In this document: positions 34,016 through 42,610 of the stretch, one piece after another
Numbering within the stretch: position 1 is the first letter of the stretch
Layout of the letters: each line of letters begins with the position of its first letter
Origin: Mucilaginibacter gotjawali
Lineage (GTDB): Bacteria; Bacteroidota; Bacteroidia; Sphingobacteriales; Sphingobacteriaceae
NCBI RefSeq assembly: GCF_002355435.1
Contig: NZ_AP017313.1
Location: 2,976,001 to 3,040,000, forward strand
Direction of reading: 5' to 3'
Length of the DNA stretch: 64,000 nt
Made by a program: the position numbers and the translations under genes
The notes under the pieces: generated by a model
The model's input: the letters and a program-made list of their open reading frames with translations, nothing else
What the model was told of the DNA's origin: nothing
Databases searched by the model: none

Positions 34016-34915
34016 TTAACTTCTCGGATGATACTGAATGATTGTTCCCTTTAAATACTCCCGGTCAAGGTGCGTATAAATTTCGGTGGTGGTAATGCTT
34101 TCGTGGCCCAGCATTTCCTGTACGGCGCGAAGGTCTGCACCGCCTTCCACCAAATGGGTAGCAAATGAGTGCCTGAAGGTGTGAGGGCTGATGGTTTTAT
34201 TGATACCGGTAAGTTGAGCAAGCTGCTTGATCACCATAAATATATAAACGCGGCTCAACCTTGATCCCCTGCGGTTTAAAAAAACCAGGTCCTCCTCCCC
34301 TTTTTTTACCGGTATGTGTACGCGGATGTTTTCTATCCATATTTTTAAAGCCTTTACCGCCGAACCACCGATGGGCACCAGCCTTTCTTTACTTCCTTTG
34401 CCCGTTACTTTTATAAATTCAATATCGAGGTACAGGTTAGATAATTTTAATTCCGTTAATTCCGACACCCGCAGCCCGCAACCATACAATACCTCCAGGA
34501 TAGCTCTATTACGCCCGCCTTCAGGTTTTGAAACATCAATGGAATCGATCATTTTGTTAATGTCTTCATAACTTAAAGTATCCGGCAGCTTTCGTTGAAT
34601 TTTGGGCGATTCGAGCAACTCAGATGGGTCACTTTTGATGATATCCTCCATCAAAAGGTATTTGTAGAAGGATTTTATGCCAGATAATATCCTTGCCTGC
34701 GAGGAAGGGATCATGCCCAATTCATTTACCCAAACAATAAAAAGCCTTAAACTGGTTAATGTAATTGTTTCGGGATAAAGCTTAACAGGTTGACTATCAG
34801 AAAACTGGTATAATTTTTCAATATCCCTGCTGTATGCTTCTATAGAGTTATCAGAAAGCGATCTTTCCAATTTCAAATATGCCTGAAAGCCTTTTATAGA
34901 TGATCGCCAATCCAA
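34016..34915 (-). CDS. xerD: Site-specific tyrosine recombinase XerD
   Basis: Chromosome-dimer resolution recombinase, 299 residues. It has an N-terminal SAM-like core-binding domain (about 5-90) and a catalytic domain with all six residues: R149 (GCGLRVSEL), K173 (TGKGSKER), H245 and R248 (HTFRHSFATH), H271 (LGHES) and Y280 (TEIYTHL). It acts with XerC at dif; no dif site was recognised here. The start is a TTG at 34915, giving the usual length; no in-frame ATG lies near it. It is divergent from aroQ. Confidence 0.93.
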   Translation of the reverse strand: MDWRSSIKGFQAYLKLERSLSDNSIEAYSRDIEKLYQFSDSQPVKLYPETITLTSLRLFIVWVNELGMIPSSQARILSGIKSFYKYLLMEDIIKSDPSELLESPKIQRKLPDTLSYEDINKMIDSIDVSKPEGGRNRAILEVLYGCGLRVSELTELKLSNLYLDIEFIKVTGKGSKERLVPIGGSAVKALKIWIENIRVHIPVKKGEEDLVFLNRRGSRLSRVYIFMVIKQLAQLTGINKTISPHTFRHSFATHLVEGGADLRAVQEMLGHESITTTEIYTHLDREYLKGTIIQYHPRS

Positions 34916-34952
34916 TTGATTTTTTTTAATGTTTTTAGTTAAGTTTGAACTG

Positions 34953-35375
34953 ATGAAGATACAAATTATTAATGGCCCGAATTTAAACCTGCTGGGCGTC
35001 CGTGAAAAATCTATTTACGGCGACAGTAATTTTGAAACCTACCTGGAAGAGCTGCGCAAACGCTACCCGGATATTTCAATCAGCTACTATCAAAGTAATG
35101 TTGAGGGCGAAATTATCAATAAAATTCATGAAGTTGGTTTTAGTTTTGACGGTATTATTTTAAATGCCGGAGCCTATACACACACCTCTATAGCGATAGC
35201 CGATGCTATCGCTGCTATAAAAACGCCGGTTATTGAGGTGCATATATCCAATGTTTACAAACGCGAAGAATTCAGGCACCACTCCATGCTGGCGGCCAGT
35301 TGCAAAGGTGTTATAGCAGGTTTTGGTATGGACTCATACCGTTTAGCCATAGAAAGCGTTTTATCAGGAAAATAA
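34953..35375 (+). CDS. aroQ: Type II 3-dehydroquinate dehydratase
   Basis: Shikimate-pathway enzyme, 3-dehydroquinate to 3-dehydroshikimate. The 140-residue protein starts MKIQIINGPNLNLLG, the flavodoxin-like signature. The catalytic tyrosine is in REKSIYGD, NAGAYTHTSIA binds substrate, and the histidine is in IEVHISNVYKREEFRHHS. ATG 34953 is chosen; an upstream ATG at 34929 would add eight residues before the conserved start. It is divergent from xerD with about 37 bp between starts. Confidence 0.95.
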   Translation: MKIQIINGPNLNLLGVREKSIYGDSNFETYLEELRKRYPDISISYYQSNVEGEIINKIHEVGFSFDGIILNAGAYTHTSIAIADAIAAIKTPVIEVHISNVYKREEFRHHSMLAASCKGVIAGFGMDSYRLAIESVLSGK

Positions 35376-35426
35376 CTTGATTTTCCTGCCACCTTTTTGG
35401 TGACTTATTTAATCATATAAAATTAA

Positions 35427-37976
35427 ATGTTTAAAATAACTAAAATAACCAGCCTGATTATTGTTGCAATAGCGCTTTTCTCGTCCGTCGAAGGCTATTC
35501 GCAAACAAAAGAAAAAGACAAAGATAAAAAAGCAGTTGTTTCCAAAAGGGAAGCTGCCAGGCGCGGTTTGCACAAACGCGACTCGCTAATGCGTTCACTT
35601 AACCGGTCCGATACGTCTATAAATAGCCTTCTGCAGCGGATTGAGCAGTATACCACCACATTTAACCAGATTAAAAACAACCTTGCAGAAGGTCTGGACA
35701 CCGCAGACGTTAGCGAACAATTACCCCAGGTTGCAAAAAGGCTGGATAAAATAGCGAAGATTACTGATTCCCATAAAGCAAGTACTTTGCGCTATCTTTT
35801 TGTAATTAGGGACAATCTCGACCGTATACAGGATAGACTTGAAGAATCGCAGTCGGACCTTGACGATATCAATACAAAGTTGGTGCAAAACCAAAAGGAT
35901 CTGATCAAGTTTGCTAAGGACACCACGTTGAAAACGGTCCCTTATGACAGCCTGGCAAGAAGAACTTTTTTTACCCAACTCAAAACAGTAAAAATATTAT
36001 GGCATAGAATTGATTCTGTTAACCGCGTTGCACTATTAAAAGTTAACCTGCTTCAGGATAAGGCATCCGTGTCATACACAAAAGCGCTGGATGAAGATGA
36101 CCAGATAGACGCTAAAATCAGCGGATTCGCTACAAAAGCCCTCTCGGGAGAAACTAGTTATATATGGTCTCCGGATCGCCAGTATAATGACTTTAGTTCG
36201 GCCTTCAACAGCACAGTCAGGCTTAATAATTTACTGCTCGGCTACTTTATAAAAAGCCAGCCGGCAACGCATTTTATAGGGATCATATTCCTGGTATTAG
36301 TTTTTATCTGGATCATCTATACACGTTCCAAAGCATTAAAAAATCATGAAGACAGCGAAAAACTGTTTAATGAGGCAAATTACATTTGTAAAAGGCCTGT
36401 TATATCGTCCCTGCTTATGGTAACGGTCATAGTTCCTTATTTCTATAACCATCCGCCAACCGTTTTACTTGAAGGCTTCTTTCTGCTTTCAATGGTGCTC
36501 GCTTTAATACTGATCAGGAAAGAAATTCCTAAAGACAGTTTTAACTTCCTGATTGGGTTATTCGCGCTTGCTTTTGGATACAGTATCAGCAACTTGTTTA
36601 TTGAAATTTCAAACGTTGACAGGTATCTGGTTTTTGCGTTAAGTATTTTATCTATTGCCCTCGCGTTTTCATTATATAAAAAATATAAAAAATCTCCGGA
36701 ACAACACTTGCCAAATACAGGGCTTGCATTACAGGTTTTTATTGCGCTGCAGGGATTGTCGCTTATTTTAAATATAACCGGCAGGTTTAGCCTCGCTAAA
36801 ATAGCAGGCGTTACAGCTGTTTTTAATTTGTGGCTGGTGGTTACACTTTTCCTGGTGATCAGGATAATTATACAGGGCCTTTACCTTCAATTTCAAATTA
36901 AACGCAGCCCGAATAGTATCATCAATTGGATAGATTATAACCTGGTACAAAAAAAGTTCAAAAAGACATTGATTTTAATAGGCTCGTTATTATGGTTGTT
37001 CTTCCTTCTTCAGAATTTAAATATTGACGATTGGGCTTCGGATAATTTACACGATATCTTTACCCAAAAACAAGCCGTCGGTGATTCTTCATTTACCCTT
37101 GGCGGCTTTATTGTTTTCATTTTTGTGATCTGGCTTTCTTCAATAGTTTCAAAAGTGATCAGTTACCTGTTTGATATTTCGGCACAACGCGTGACAGACC
37201 TTTCGGTATTGAAAAGAAAAAACCGAACCTCGGCACTTATTATCCGCATCGGTGTTTTTTCGGTTGGTTTTTTGCTGGCGGTTGCAGCATCGGGTTTCCC
37301 TATTGATAAACTAACTATCATTATCAGCGCATTTGGCGTAGGCATTGGTTTTGGTTTGCAGAACATTGTAAATAACCTGGTTTCGGGTTTGATTATGGCC
37401 TTTGAAAAACCGATCAATATAGGCGACGTTATCCAGGTAGACGGGCATATGGGCACCATGCGTGAAATTGGCATCCGTGCCAGCAAGGTAGTTACAGGTG
37501 ACGGATCGGAAGTGATTATCCCTAACGGGGATTTTATTTCGCACCAGGTAATCAACTGGACTTTAAGTAACAGTAACCGGCAGATTGATTTAAGGATAAT
37601 AACCGCCTATGGTGTGGATATAGCAAAAGTAAAAGACCTGCTAAAAAACCTGCTTATTAACCACGACGATATTATGACCACACCTGCGCCGGCTGTGTTA
37701 GTAAATAATGTAAGCGAAAGCGCCATTGAATTTAAGGTGCTTTTTTGGGTGGCCGATATCAATAAAACAGGCGAAATAAAAAGCAAGATACTGGCTGAAA
37801 TTTACAGCACCATTGATCGGGAGCAGATCCCGCTTCCTTCTACTCAAAAAGATATTAAATTATTTTTACCTGACGGAACGCCGGTTGATAACCAGTTTTT
37901 AAATCCAGGAAGTGAGGGAACAAAATCTGGAAGTAAAAAAGGTTTTAAAGAAAATCCGCCGGATCCAGGTCAGTAA
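35427..37976 (+). CDS. MscS-family mechanosensitive channel with large N-terminal domain
   Basis: Large 849-residue channel that releases solutes on hypo-osmotic shock. A signal peptide (MFKITKITSLIIVAIALFSS) is followed by a coiled-coil-rich periplasmic region at about 30-250 (ISQ-like, Lys/Asp rich), several membrane helices (about 285-600), then the MscS core. That core has the pore helix GVGIGFGLQNIVNNLVSGLI and beta domain PINIGDVIQVDGHMGTMREIGIR and VIIPNGDFISHQVINWTLSN. It resembles MscK in layout. Its last 32 bp overlap the convergent glycosyltransferase gene. Confidence 0.92.
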   Translation: MFKITKITSLIIVAIALFSSVEGYSQTKEKDKDKKAVVSKREAARRGLHKRDSLMRSLNRSDTSINSLLQRIEQYTTTFNQIKNNLAEGLDTADVSEQLPQVAKRLDKIAKITDSHKASTLRYLFVIRDNLDRIQDRLEESQSDLDDINTKLVQNQKDLIKFAKDTTLKTVPYDSLARRTFFTQLKTVKILWHRIDSVNRVALLKVNLLQDKASVSYTKALDEDDQIDAKISGFATKALSGETSYIWSPDRQYNDFSSAFNSTVRLNNLLLGYFIKSQPATHFIGIIFLVLVFIWIIYTRSKALKNHEDSEKLFNEANYICKRPVISSLLMVTVIVPYFYNHPPTVLLEGFFLLSMVLALILIRKEIPKDSFNFLIGLFALAFGYSISNLFIEISNVDRYLVFALSILSIALAFSLYKKYKKSPEQHLPNTGLALQVFIALQGLSLILNITGRFSLAKIAGVTAVFNLWLVVTLFLVIRIIIQGLYLQFQIKRSPNSIINWIDYNLVQKKFKKTLILIGSLLWLFFLLQNLNIDDWASDNLHDIFTQKQAVGDSSFTLGGFIVFIFVIWLSSIVSKVISYLFDISAQRVTDLSVLKRKNRTSALIIRIGVFSVGFLLAVAASGFPIDKLTIIISAFGVGIGFGLQNIVNNLVSGLIMAFEKPINIGDVIQVDGHMGTMREIGIRASKVVTGDGSEVIIPNGDFISHQVINWTLSNSNRQIDLRIITAYGVDIAKVKDLLKNLLINHDDIMTTPAPAVLVNNVSESAIEFKVLFWVADINKTGEIKSKILAEIYSTIDREQIPLPSTQKDIKLFLPDGTPVDNQFLNPGSEGTKSGSKKGFKENPPDPGQ

Positions 37977-39003
37977 AATGCCTTTTCTTTTTAACAAAGA
38001 AGGCCCATACCAGGCTGCCATTGTAAATACCTTTTACCGGGTACCGCTTGGCCCGTAGTTTTCTATTTGCTTTTTGCAGTGCCGATACTTTGCGGTGATC
38101 TCCCTTTAGCAGGCGCCATACAAAATTTTGATGAGCACGGCTTACTGCCCATGCGTCTTTGCGTTTACCTTCACTCAAAAAGCGGAGCAGGGCTAAAAAG
38201 TCCATCCAGATCCTTGCGATAATGATAAAAACTGCGTGCCAGAAAGGAAGGTTATTTTGCAGGAGCAGTAAATTGTTTCTGAAATTCAAAAAGGTTTTAA
38301 ATGGATTTTCAACATTCAATGTACCACCACCTAAATGGAACACTTCCGATTCCGCACAGTACATTACTTTGTAACCCATATTTTTTAAGCGCCAGCAAAG
38401 GTCAATTTCTTCCATATGTGCAAAAAAGCGGTCGTCGAAGCCTCCAGCTTCATCCCAGCAATGCTTTTTGATAAATAAGGCTGCACCCGTGGCCCAAAAA
38501 ACCTCGTGCGATTGCTGGTATTGCCCTTTGTCTTCTTCAATCTCGTAAAACATCCTTCCCTGGCAAAAAGGATAACCGTATTTATCAATATATCCGCCTG
38601 CCGCTCCGGCGTGTTCAAAATAATCTTTTTGGTTAAATGCCAATATTTTAGGTGCTGCTGCCGCAATAATCGGGTCGCTTTCCATTAAAGTGATAACCGG
38701 TGTTATCCATCCCGGGGAAACCTCCACATCCGAATTCAGCAAAATATAATAATCAGCATCCACTTTTTCCAGTATCTTGTTATAACCACCAGTGAAGCCG
38801 TAATTCTGATCGTTTTGTATAATGCCGACTGTCGGGAATTCTTTCCGGATAAACTCAACCGATCCATCCGTAGAGCCATTGTCACCTACGATGATCTCCA
38901 GGTTAGGGTAAACAGAGCTTAATACCGATGGAAGAAACTGGCTCAGGTGTTTGATGCCGTTCCAGTTTAAAATAACAATGGCAACTTTAGGTGTTTGGTT
39001 CAT
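37945..39003 (-). CDS. GT2-family glycosyltransferase
   Basis: A 352-residue inverting glycosyltransferase with the GT-A fold. Motifs are VAIVILNWNG at the start, GDNGSTDGS and LLNSDVEVSPGW (DxD-like). HMEEIDLCWRLK is the acceptor-side ED/EE motif of rhamnosyltransferase-type enzymes. The C terminus is amphipathic. It probably adds a sugar to cell-envelope polysaccharide; donor and acceptor are unknown. It overlaps the mscS-like gene by 32 bp at its 3' end. The start codon lies within an inverted repeat arm (38999-39016). Confidence 0.9.
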   Translation of the reverse strand: MNQTPKVAIVILNWNGIKHLSQFLPSVLSSVYPNLEIIVGDNGSTDGSVEFIRKEFPTVGIIQNDQNYGFTGGYNKILEKVDADYYILLNSDVEVSPGWITPVITLMESDPIIAAAAPKILAFNQKDYFEHAGAAGGYIDKYGYPFCQGRMFYEIEEDKGQYQQSHEVFWATGAALFIKKHCWDEAGGFDDRFFAHMEEIDLCWRLKNMGYKVMYCAESEVFHLGGGTLNVENPFKTFLNFRNNLLLLQNNLPFWHAVFIIIARIWMDFLALLRFLSEGKRKDAWAVSRAHQNFVWRLLKGDHRKVSALQKANRKLRAKRYPVKGIYNGSLVWAFFVKKKRHFTDLDPADFL

Positions 39004-39172
39004 TGGTTCACTGGTTTATTAGTTCATTGGTATTTGACGGTGAACCTGTATAGTTGCGATTATTTATAAAAGTCGAGAGCATTAATTTTTTATTGGGCGA
39101 ATATATTAATTATCAAATACGAAATTTAAATCATTTACAAACGATATACTATTGAACCAGTGAACCAATGAA
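38999..39172. repeat. gaaccaatgaac inverted repeat
   Basis: Perfect 18-bp arms TTCATTGGTTCACTGGTT (38999-39016) and AACCAGTGAACCAATGAA (39155-39172), enclosing the entire space between the glycosyltransferase and acyltransferase genes. The left arm includes the glycosyltransferase start codon (39001-39003). A similar element is at 51036-51137. Confidence 0.8.
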
Positions 39173-40054
39173 CTAATGAACATCCTCCGGTTTAATTTTC
39201 CATCTCCGGTGCGACCATAGCCAGTATTCAGGTTTTTCCCTGATCAATGATTCCAGGTATTTTACATGTATTTCTGTAATTTCGTATGGTTTGGTGTTTT
39301 TTGGTTCTTCAACCAATGGCACAAGGGTGTAAGTGTAGTATCCTCTTTTTACCAGTTCAATCTTATAAAAAATAACCACACAATTCATCACCCTGGTTAA
39401 CTTCTCGACTCCGAGGAATACAGCAGTTGGCTGGTTGAGAAAGGTGGTGAAATATTTGGCATCCTCGCGGGTGGGCGTTTGGTCTGACGCTAACACCGTA
39501 AAAGTGAGTTCATTTTTGTATTCAATCAATTTCCGCAACGTTTGCCTCATGGGTACCAATGTTGCCCCAAACCGTGAGCGGGTACGATTAAAAAACTCGG
39601 TAAACACCTCATTTGATTGCGGCTTGTAGATCACCATCCGGCGGTTATTGGTTAAGAAGCCAAAGTCTAAACAAGCCATTTCCCAGTTGCAATAGTGCCC
39701 TGCGGCAGCTAGTATACTTTTTCCCTGGCTAAAATAATGTTCCATTAACTGGGGGTTGGTGCAAACCATGCGCCGCTTAACTTCTTTTGCCGACATACTT
39801 ACCGATTTGATGGTTTCTACCATCAGGTCGGCCATATATTTAAAGTATTTTCTTTCTATCAGTTTACGCTCTGTTTCCGTTTTTTCGGGGAATGAGTTTC
39901 GCAGGTTTTCCTGCACAACCTTGCGCCGGTAGTGCACGATATGGTACAGAATGACGAATAAAACATCGGATACACCATATAGAAACCAAAGAGGCAATAG
40001 CGATATCAAGTACAAAAAGTATGTACCCAAACGTGAAAGCCCTTTTTTTATCAT
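39173..40054 (-). CDS. Lipid A acyltransferase-like (LpxL/HtrB) lysophospholipid acyltransferase
   Basis: A 293-residue inner-membrane acyltransferase that probably adds a secondary acyl chain to lipid A. The N-terminal helix (TYFLYLISLLPLWFLYGVSD) is followed by ENLRNSFPEKT, and the catalytic HX4E is H120-YCNW-E125 (AAAGHYCNWEMA). The usual H(X4)D/E motif supports the LPLAT family; the acyl donor and lipid A acceptor are inferred from the LpxL/M resemblance. The end of the gene is at the right arm of an inverted repeat. It is divergent from the wbqC gene. Confidence 0.88.
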   Translation of the reverse strand: MIKKGLSRLGTYFLYLISLLPLWFLYGVSDVLFVILYHIVHYRRKVVQENLRNSFPEKTETERKLIERKYFKYMADLMVETIKSVSMSAKEVKRRMVCTNPQLMEHYFSQGKSILAAAGHYCNWEMACLDFGFLTNNRRMVIYKPQSNEVFTEFFNRTRSRFGATLVPMRQTLRKLIEYKNELTFTVLASDQTPTREDAKYFTTFLNQPTAVFLGVEKLTRVMNCVVIFYKIELVKRGYYTYTLVPLVEEPKNTKPYEITEIHVKYLESLIREKPEYWLWSHRRWKIKPEDVH

Positions 40055-40076
40055 TATTTTCGTCCGATTTTTGCTG

Positions 40077-40084
40077 CAAACATA
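40077..40084 (-). promoter_or_regulatory. -7 box of the acyltransferase gene
   Basis: The minus strand reads TATGTTTG, matching TAnnTTTG, 23 bp before the ATG at 40054. No obvious -33 TTG is seen. Confidence 0.4.
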
Positions 40085-40090
40085 AAATAT

Positions 40091-40702
40091 ATGATTGAAA
40101 AAGGCGCTGTTTTACCTATGTTTTATCTTCCGCCCGTTGAATATTTTGTAAAACTTAACATTTACAAGCCCGATATCCTTATTGAAAGCGAAGAGCATTT
40201 CCCAAAACAAACTTTTCGTAACCGCGCCAATATTTATTCTCCGGACGGGATACTGGCCTTAACGGTGCCGGTGGTAAGGGGGGCAAAAAATCACACCAAA
40301 ATAAAAGAGGTAAGGATAAGTTATGATTTTGAATGGCAGCGCCTCCATTGGCTCAGCCTGCAGGCTTGTTACCGCCGTTCAGCTTATTTTGAATATTATG
40401 AGGATGAGCTGGCACCCTTTTACGAAAAGAAGTTTGACTTTCTTTTTGACTATAACCAGCAAATGCTGCAATTTATCCTGAAAGCCGTTAAAATGAAGGT
40501 GGAGTTAAACTACACGCCCACTTATGAAGCTGACTACCCTTCAATGGCCGACTTCAGGCAGTCTATCCACCCCAAAAAAGAAAACTATTTTAACCAAAAA
40601 CCCTACGTGCAGGTTTTTGATGAACGGCGGGGCTTTCAAAAAAACCTGAGTATCGCCGACCTGCTGTTTAACCAGGGGCCGCACTCTATTAATTATCTTT
40701 AA
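40091..40702 (+). CDS. WbqC-family protein
   Basis: A 203-residue protein of the WbqC family, found in O-antigen and other polysaccharide gene sets. Features are FYLPPVEYF near the start, the central EHFPKQTFRNRANI with VPVVRGAKNHTKIKEV, and WQRLHWLSLQACYRRSAYFEYY. The family has been suggested to act in sugar modification, but the biochemistry is not settled. It starts 36 bp from the divergent acyltransferase gene, which fits an envelope-glycan role. Confidence 0.88.
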   Translation: MIEKGAVLPMFYLPPVEYFVKLNIYKPDILIESEEHFPKQTFRNRANIYSPDGILALTVPVVRGAKNHTKIKEVRISYDFEWQRLHWLSLQACYRRSAYFEYYEDELAPFYEKKFDFLFDYNQQMLQFILKAVKMKVELNYTPTYEADYPSMADFRQSIHPKKENYFNQKPYVQVFDERRGFQKNLSIADLLFNQGPHSINYL

Positions 40703-40760
40703 TTTAGAGAGGGAGATTTTCTTTATGAAAAGAATTATTTTGACTTGAACATTTCCTCAA

Positions 40761-40809
40761 AACATTGATGTTATTAAAATGTTGATTTGCAACATTCATG
40801 TTACCTTTG
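40761..40809 (+). promoter_or_regulatory. Promoter with two palindromic operators
   Basis: AACATTGATGTT (40761-40772) and AACATTCATGTT (40791-40802) are 12-bp near-identical palindromes exactly 30 bp apart, about three helical turns. TACCTTTG (40802-40809) is a good -7 box and TTG at 40782-40784 lies 17 bp before it, so both palindromes overlap or flank the promoter. They should bind a dimeric repressor; which one is not known. Downstream begins the second efflux locus. Confidence 0.65.
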
Positions 40810-40876
40810 CACTTCAAACCAAATTGTCATCAACTTTGTATGATATTTGTAATAGAAAATACGTTGAAATAAAACG

Positions 40877-41248
40877 ATGCATCAGTTCAAAATAGTTAAA
40901 ATATTATTTTTCCTTGCGGTATTGTTTTTTGTTGCAAAGCCATTTTTGGGGTTTTGTATGTTCAGCCGTTTAAATCCCCCGTCTACGGTTAGTATTTTTG
41001 TAAAAGCTTTTACCAAACGGAAACAGGAGTATGTTAAAGACAGCAAGTTTGACATTCAAACTATACAGCAAAAATTAGCCGACCCGGCTAATCAATTGCT
41101 TTTGGGTTTCGCTTTTCTTTTAAGTATTCTTTTTCCTTTAATTTCTTCAGATCGTGTTACTATTGGTAACCGCTATCTGCAAAGGCTTAAGTTTAGTTTA
41201 TCCTCTTCCCCCGATACCTGGCTGCTCAATAGCCAGTTCCTGATCTGA
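40877..41248 (+). CDS. Hypothetical 123-residue membrane protein, paralogue A
   Basis: Unrecognised small protein with two hydrophobic segments (about 6-24 and 73-92). It is the paralogue of the protein at 42141. Shared features in the same positions are FVAKPFLGF then MFS, PP with SIF-KAF, LLGFAFLLSILFP and the C terminus DTWLLNSQFLI. The stretch between the helices (about 30-70) is polar. The second helix is followed by a short tail. First gene after the operator-bearing promoter. I cannot name a family. Confidence 0.75.
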   Translation: MHQFKIVKILFFLAVLFFVAKPFLGFCMFSRLNPPSTVSIFVKAFTKRKQEYVKDSKFDIQTIQQKLADPANQLLLGFAFLLSILFPLISSDRVTIGNRYLQRLKFSLSSSPDTWLLNSQFLI

Positions 41249-41394
41249 TTTTTTACCGGTCAATCACTGTACACAGTGTTTTGACTTTCGTCCGCAGGCA
41301 ATAGATTTCTTATTGCATTTAGTTTATTCCCAATACTTCGGTAAAGCTTTTAAACAGGCAAGTATTTAAGGTAATTATCAAGATCAAAAAAAAA

Positions 41395-41892
41395 ATGAAA
41401 AGTATTAAAACATATACTGCGTTAACCATTATGGCAATGGTTTTTTGCACCTCCCTTATTTTTGCGCAGGCAAATAACAAAAACGAAGTTCCTGCAAATG
41501 TACAAGCTGCATTTACAGCCAAATACCCCAATGCTCAGGTTAAAGACTGGGAAGCAGTTAACGAACAGTTTACTGCAAAGGCAAAAGAAGCCGGTCACAA
41601 GTATTTCGCCACTTTTGATAAAAATGGCAACTGGGTTAATACCGTCACCAAATACAATTGGCCGGGCCACCTAAGCCCACCGGTAAAGGAAGCTTTCAAA
41701 AAAAGTGAATACAGCGGCTGGCATATCTACGCTATTAATATTGTTGAATCTCCTGCCGGTCAGGTTTACCAGGTGATGGTTGATGATGCTAACCACAAGA
41801 TTAACGCCAACCACCAGGAACTGTTCACTGTAAACCACACCATTGAGTTTAAACAGGATGGTAACCAGGTAAAACAAAACATCATTAACTAA
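41395..41892 (+). CDS. Secreted PepSY-like domain protein
   Basis: A 165-residue exported protein. A signal peptide (MKSIKTYTALTIMAMVFCTSLIFAQ) is followed by the PepSY-like repeat pattern: VPANVQAAFTAKYPNAQVKDWEAV, then FDKNGNWVNTVTKYNW, SPPVKEAFKKSEYSGWHI and a final VYQVMVDD strand. This is the Bacteroidota group of beta-lactamase-inhibitor-like PepSY-like proteins, thought to bind or inhibit periplasmic targets. It lies between the two paralogous small membrane-protein genes and before the efflux operon. Whether it belongs to the same transcript is unproved. Confidence 0.82.
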   Translation: MKSIKTYTALTIMAMVFCTSLIFAQANNKNEVPANVQAAFTAKYPNAQVKDWEAVNEQFTAKAKEAGHKYFATFDKNGNWVNTVTKYNWPGHLSPPVKEAFKKSEYSGWHIYAINIVESPAGQVYQVMVDDANHKINANHQELFTVNHTIEFKQDGNQVKQNIIN

Positions 41893-41934
41893 CTTTAAAA
41901 TCGTTCATTTCATAGCCCTAACCCATCATAAAAT

Positions 41935-42020
41935 CTCTGCGCTTCTTTGCGCCTTTCTTAGCGGCCTCTGCGGTAAAGTTTACCACTGAGGGCACTGAGG
42001 AGGCACAAAGGCCACAGGGT
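41935..42020. repeat. Dispersed repeat of the ctctgcgc/ggcaca type
   Basis: tctctgcgcttctttgcgcctttct, split over 41935-41960, and cctctgcggtaaagtttaccactgag with a complementary gaggcacaaaggccacag at about 42000-42017 form a broken palindrome. This resembles an intergenic repeat widespread in Bacteroidota. Confidence 0.55.
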
Positions 42021-42140
42021 AATACTTTTGGTGGGGGTATTAAAAGAAACACTTTTAATAATTTGAAACATTTGTTTAACGATTGATTCAGTTAAGATCC
42101 ATAAGGGGCCGTCATCTGAATTATCCGGTTTTTAACGTAT

Positions 42141-42512
42141 ATGAAAAAGCTCCGCGCAGCTAAAATATATCTGTTTCTTGCAGCGCTGCTGTTCGTGGCA
42201 AAGCCCTTTTTAGGTTTTGAGATGTTCAGCAAATTGCATCCTCCTGCCGAAGAAAGTATTTTTATTAAAGCCTTTTCAAAAAGCAGGCCCGAATTTTCAG
42301 AAGACAACAACTTTAATCTCTTCGAAGTTCAAAAAAAAGCGCTCACTCCTCCTCCCCAGCTATTTTTGGGTATTTCTTTTTTATTAAGTATTCTTTTCCC
42401 CGTTGTTTTTGCTGCCGGGGTTAAAATAAACCAGCACCATTTGCGCAATATGCAGCTGGCTGTTTTCAAACCTGTGGATACCTGGCTGCTTAATGGTCAT
42501 CTGCTCATCTGA
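42141..42512 (+). CDS. Hypothetical 123-residue membrane protein, paralogue B
   Basis: Same length as the protein at 40877 and similar along its whole length: FVAKPFLGFEMFSKLHPP, SIFIKAFSK, LFLGISFLLSILFP and DTWLLNGHLLI. Two hydrophobic segments (about 7-23 and 73-92) flank a charged middle section. The C-terminal tail DTWLLNxxxLI is the best shared motif, which suggests a conserved interaction. It is 98 bp upstream of the tolC gene of the second efflux operon. Function unknown; a pump accessory subunit is a context-based guess. Confidence 0.75.
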   Translation: MKKLRAAKIYLFLAALLFVAKPFLGFEMFSKLHPPAEESIFIKAFSKSRPEFSEDNNFNLFEVQKKALTPPPQLFLGISFLLSILFPVVFAAGVKINQHHLRNMQLAVFKPVDTWLLNGHLLI

Positions 42513-42610
42513 TAAAGTGCTTTTGTCGCGTCGGTGCGATCTTTTTTAAGGTTTTGGCAGTACCGCATCTGCCTATCCACAAAATATTTCTTAATTAATC
42601 TTTAAAACAA

